DNA of 5,801 bases from Pseudomonadota bacterium (GTDB lineage Bacteria > Desulfobacterota > Desulfarculia > Desulfarculales > JAHJDS01): positions 1 through 5,801 of the forward strand of contig JAHJDS010000483.1 in assembly GCA_018812395.1 (NCBI GenBank). The letters are read 5' to 3'. Position 1 is the first letter of the stretch, and each line of letters begins with the position of its first letter. A program made the translations under genes and the position numbers. The notes beneath the pieces are model-generated. The model made no database searches. It saw only the letters and a list, made by a program, of their open reading frames with translations, and was not told where the DNA came from. Shown here one piece after another: positions 5,183 through 5,801 of the stretch.

Positions 5183-5801
5183 TCACCGTTGATATCGCGC
5201 CGGGATGATCCGCTTTTCGAGCAGGAATTTCACCATCAGTTCCGCCGCCCGTAGGTGGGCATGGGCCGTCCAGTGGACGTCCGCCTTTTGGCCGACGCCG
5301 TTGAATTGCCGGCTGGATTTGAGGTTCTCGGTCCGGAAGGGATCAGTCAGGTCGAGACACATCAAGTGGTGGCGGCGACACACCCCGGCCATGAAGTCGG
5401 TCGGCTGGTTCAGCTTCCAGTCCGGATGGGCCTTTTGAAGGGGGCGGCGTTCGTCCAGGTGAACCTGGGGCGCGGTGGGGATGATCATCACCACCAGGGC
5501 GATCCGGCGTTCGGCGCAATAACGGGCCATGGCCGCCACGATCTTTTCCGTCAGGTCAAAGGCCCGCCTGACCACCTCGCCACGGTGGGAGGCGTAAATC
5601 GAAGGCTCGGGGCTGGCTCGCCCTGGCCGGCGTTGGTCCCGGTCCCGGCGGCGCCTCCGCCACCGGTTGATCCGGTCGTTGACAAAACAGACCAGGCGGG
5701 AGTTCACCTTCAACCAGTATAGAATTCGTCCGAACCAACTCGACTTGAAACGAAACGAGATGGATCGACGAAACGAGTTGTCCAGGACCAGCCGGTCGGT
5801 C
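5183..5801 (-). CDS. C-terminal part of an SGNH/GDSL-hydrolase-like protein (5' end outside window)
   Basis: The reading frame is open from the right edge to TGA at 5185-5183, giving 205 visible residues. The central hydrophobic strand ALVVMIIPTAPQV (101-113), the LDLTDPFR segment (149-156) and, near the end, D174-V-H176-W followed by TAHAHLRAAELM match the C-terminal part of SGNH hydrolase-like proteins. In those, the D-x-H pair completes a catalytic triad whose Ser block lies further upstream, here off the window. Such proteins often de-O-acetylate or O-acetylate carbohydrates, frequently near membrane-bound O-acyltransferases. The usual 'HWT..GH' reads HWTAHAH, so the glycine is replaced by alanine. 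An arginine-rich patch (RWRRRRRDRD, 46-55) is unusual. An in-frame TTG at 5713 is not needed as a start, because the frame continues through residues such as SSWFGRILYWL. There is no functional link to the cofactor genes, and two terminators separate them. Confidence 0.7.
   Translation of the reverse strand, partial: TDRLVLDNSFRRSISFRFKSSWFGRILYWLKVNSRLVCFVNDRINRWRRRRRDRDQRRPGRASPEPSIYASHRGEVVRRAFDLTEKIVAAMARYCAERRIALVVMIIPTAPQVHLDERRPLQKAHPDWKLNQPTDFMAGVCRRHHLMCLDLTDPFRTENLKSSRQFNGVGQKADVHWTAHAHLRAAELMVKFLLEKRIIPARYQR

Noticed and set aside
5711..5713. TTG at 5713 as the true start of the SGNH-like gene
   Set aside because: The frame stays open to the window edge with protein-like sequence, the family needs an N-terminal Ser block not present here, and no ribosome binding site is seen before the TTG.
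5255..5722. + strand open frame opposite the SGNH-like gene
   Set aside because: No family motif is visible. The - strand frame carries the SGNH C-terminal D-x-H block and the terminators face its direction.

Overview
The window is GC-rich bacterial DNA. Almost all of it belongs to a molybdenum/tungsten cofactor and formate-dehydrogenase maturation cluster, and an unrelated gene enters from the right. The mix of genes (a MoeA fused to a periplasmic-binding-like domain, FdhD, a free-standing FmdE-family protein and a tiny protein ending in CQLGCF) is what I associate with strictly anaerobic sulfate-reducing or syntrophic bacteria, the former Deltaproteobacteria (Desulfobacterota). That placement is inference from gene content; no marker gene is present.

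Layout, left to right. Positions 1-59 hold the last 18 codons of a + strand gene whose tail resembles MoeA domain IV. It is followed within a few bases by a 651-residue MoeA-PBP fusion (67-2022) and then fdhD (2029-2847). The three are packed like one operon running right. Two - strand genes converge on fdhD: an FmdE-family protein with a C-terminal zinc finger (2893-3465, GTG start) and, upstream of it, a 60-residue protein (3477-3659). A 72-bp divergent intergenic region carries a plausible promoter for this leftward pair. It separates the pair from a second complete, sequence-divergent MoeA (3732-4970, GTG start). Positions 4971-5182 contain two intrinsic terminators in tandem, both reading leftward. 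They serve the last gene, a 5'-incomplete SGNH/GDSL-type hydrolase-like protein on the - strand (5183 to the window edge).

How the parts may work together. MoeA proteins insert molybdate (or tungstate) into molybdopterin. FdhD transfers sulfur to the bis-MGD cofactor of formate dehydrogenase. FmdE-family proteins are named after a subunit associated with Mo/W formylmethanofuran dehydrogenase, but free-standing copies in bacteria have no settled role. The window therefore looks like a metal-cofactor maturation module with several MoeA paralogues.

Three things deserve attention. FdhD has SGVS where the family has its catalytic CxxC loop. The small CQLGCF protein is an undescribed-looking partner of FmdE. 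The right-hand MoeA has coordinated changes in three signature motifs.
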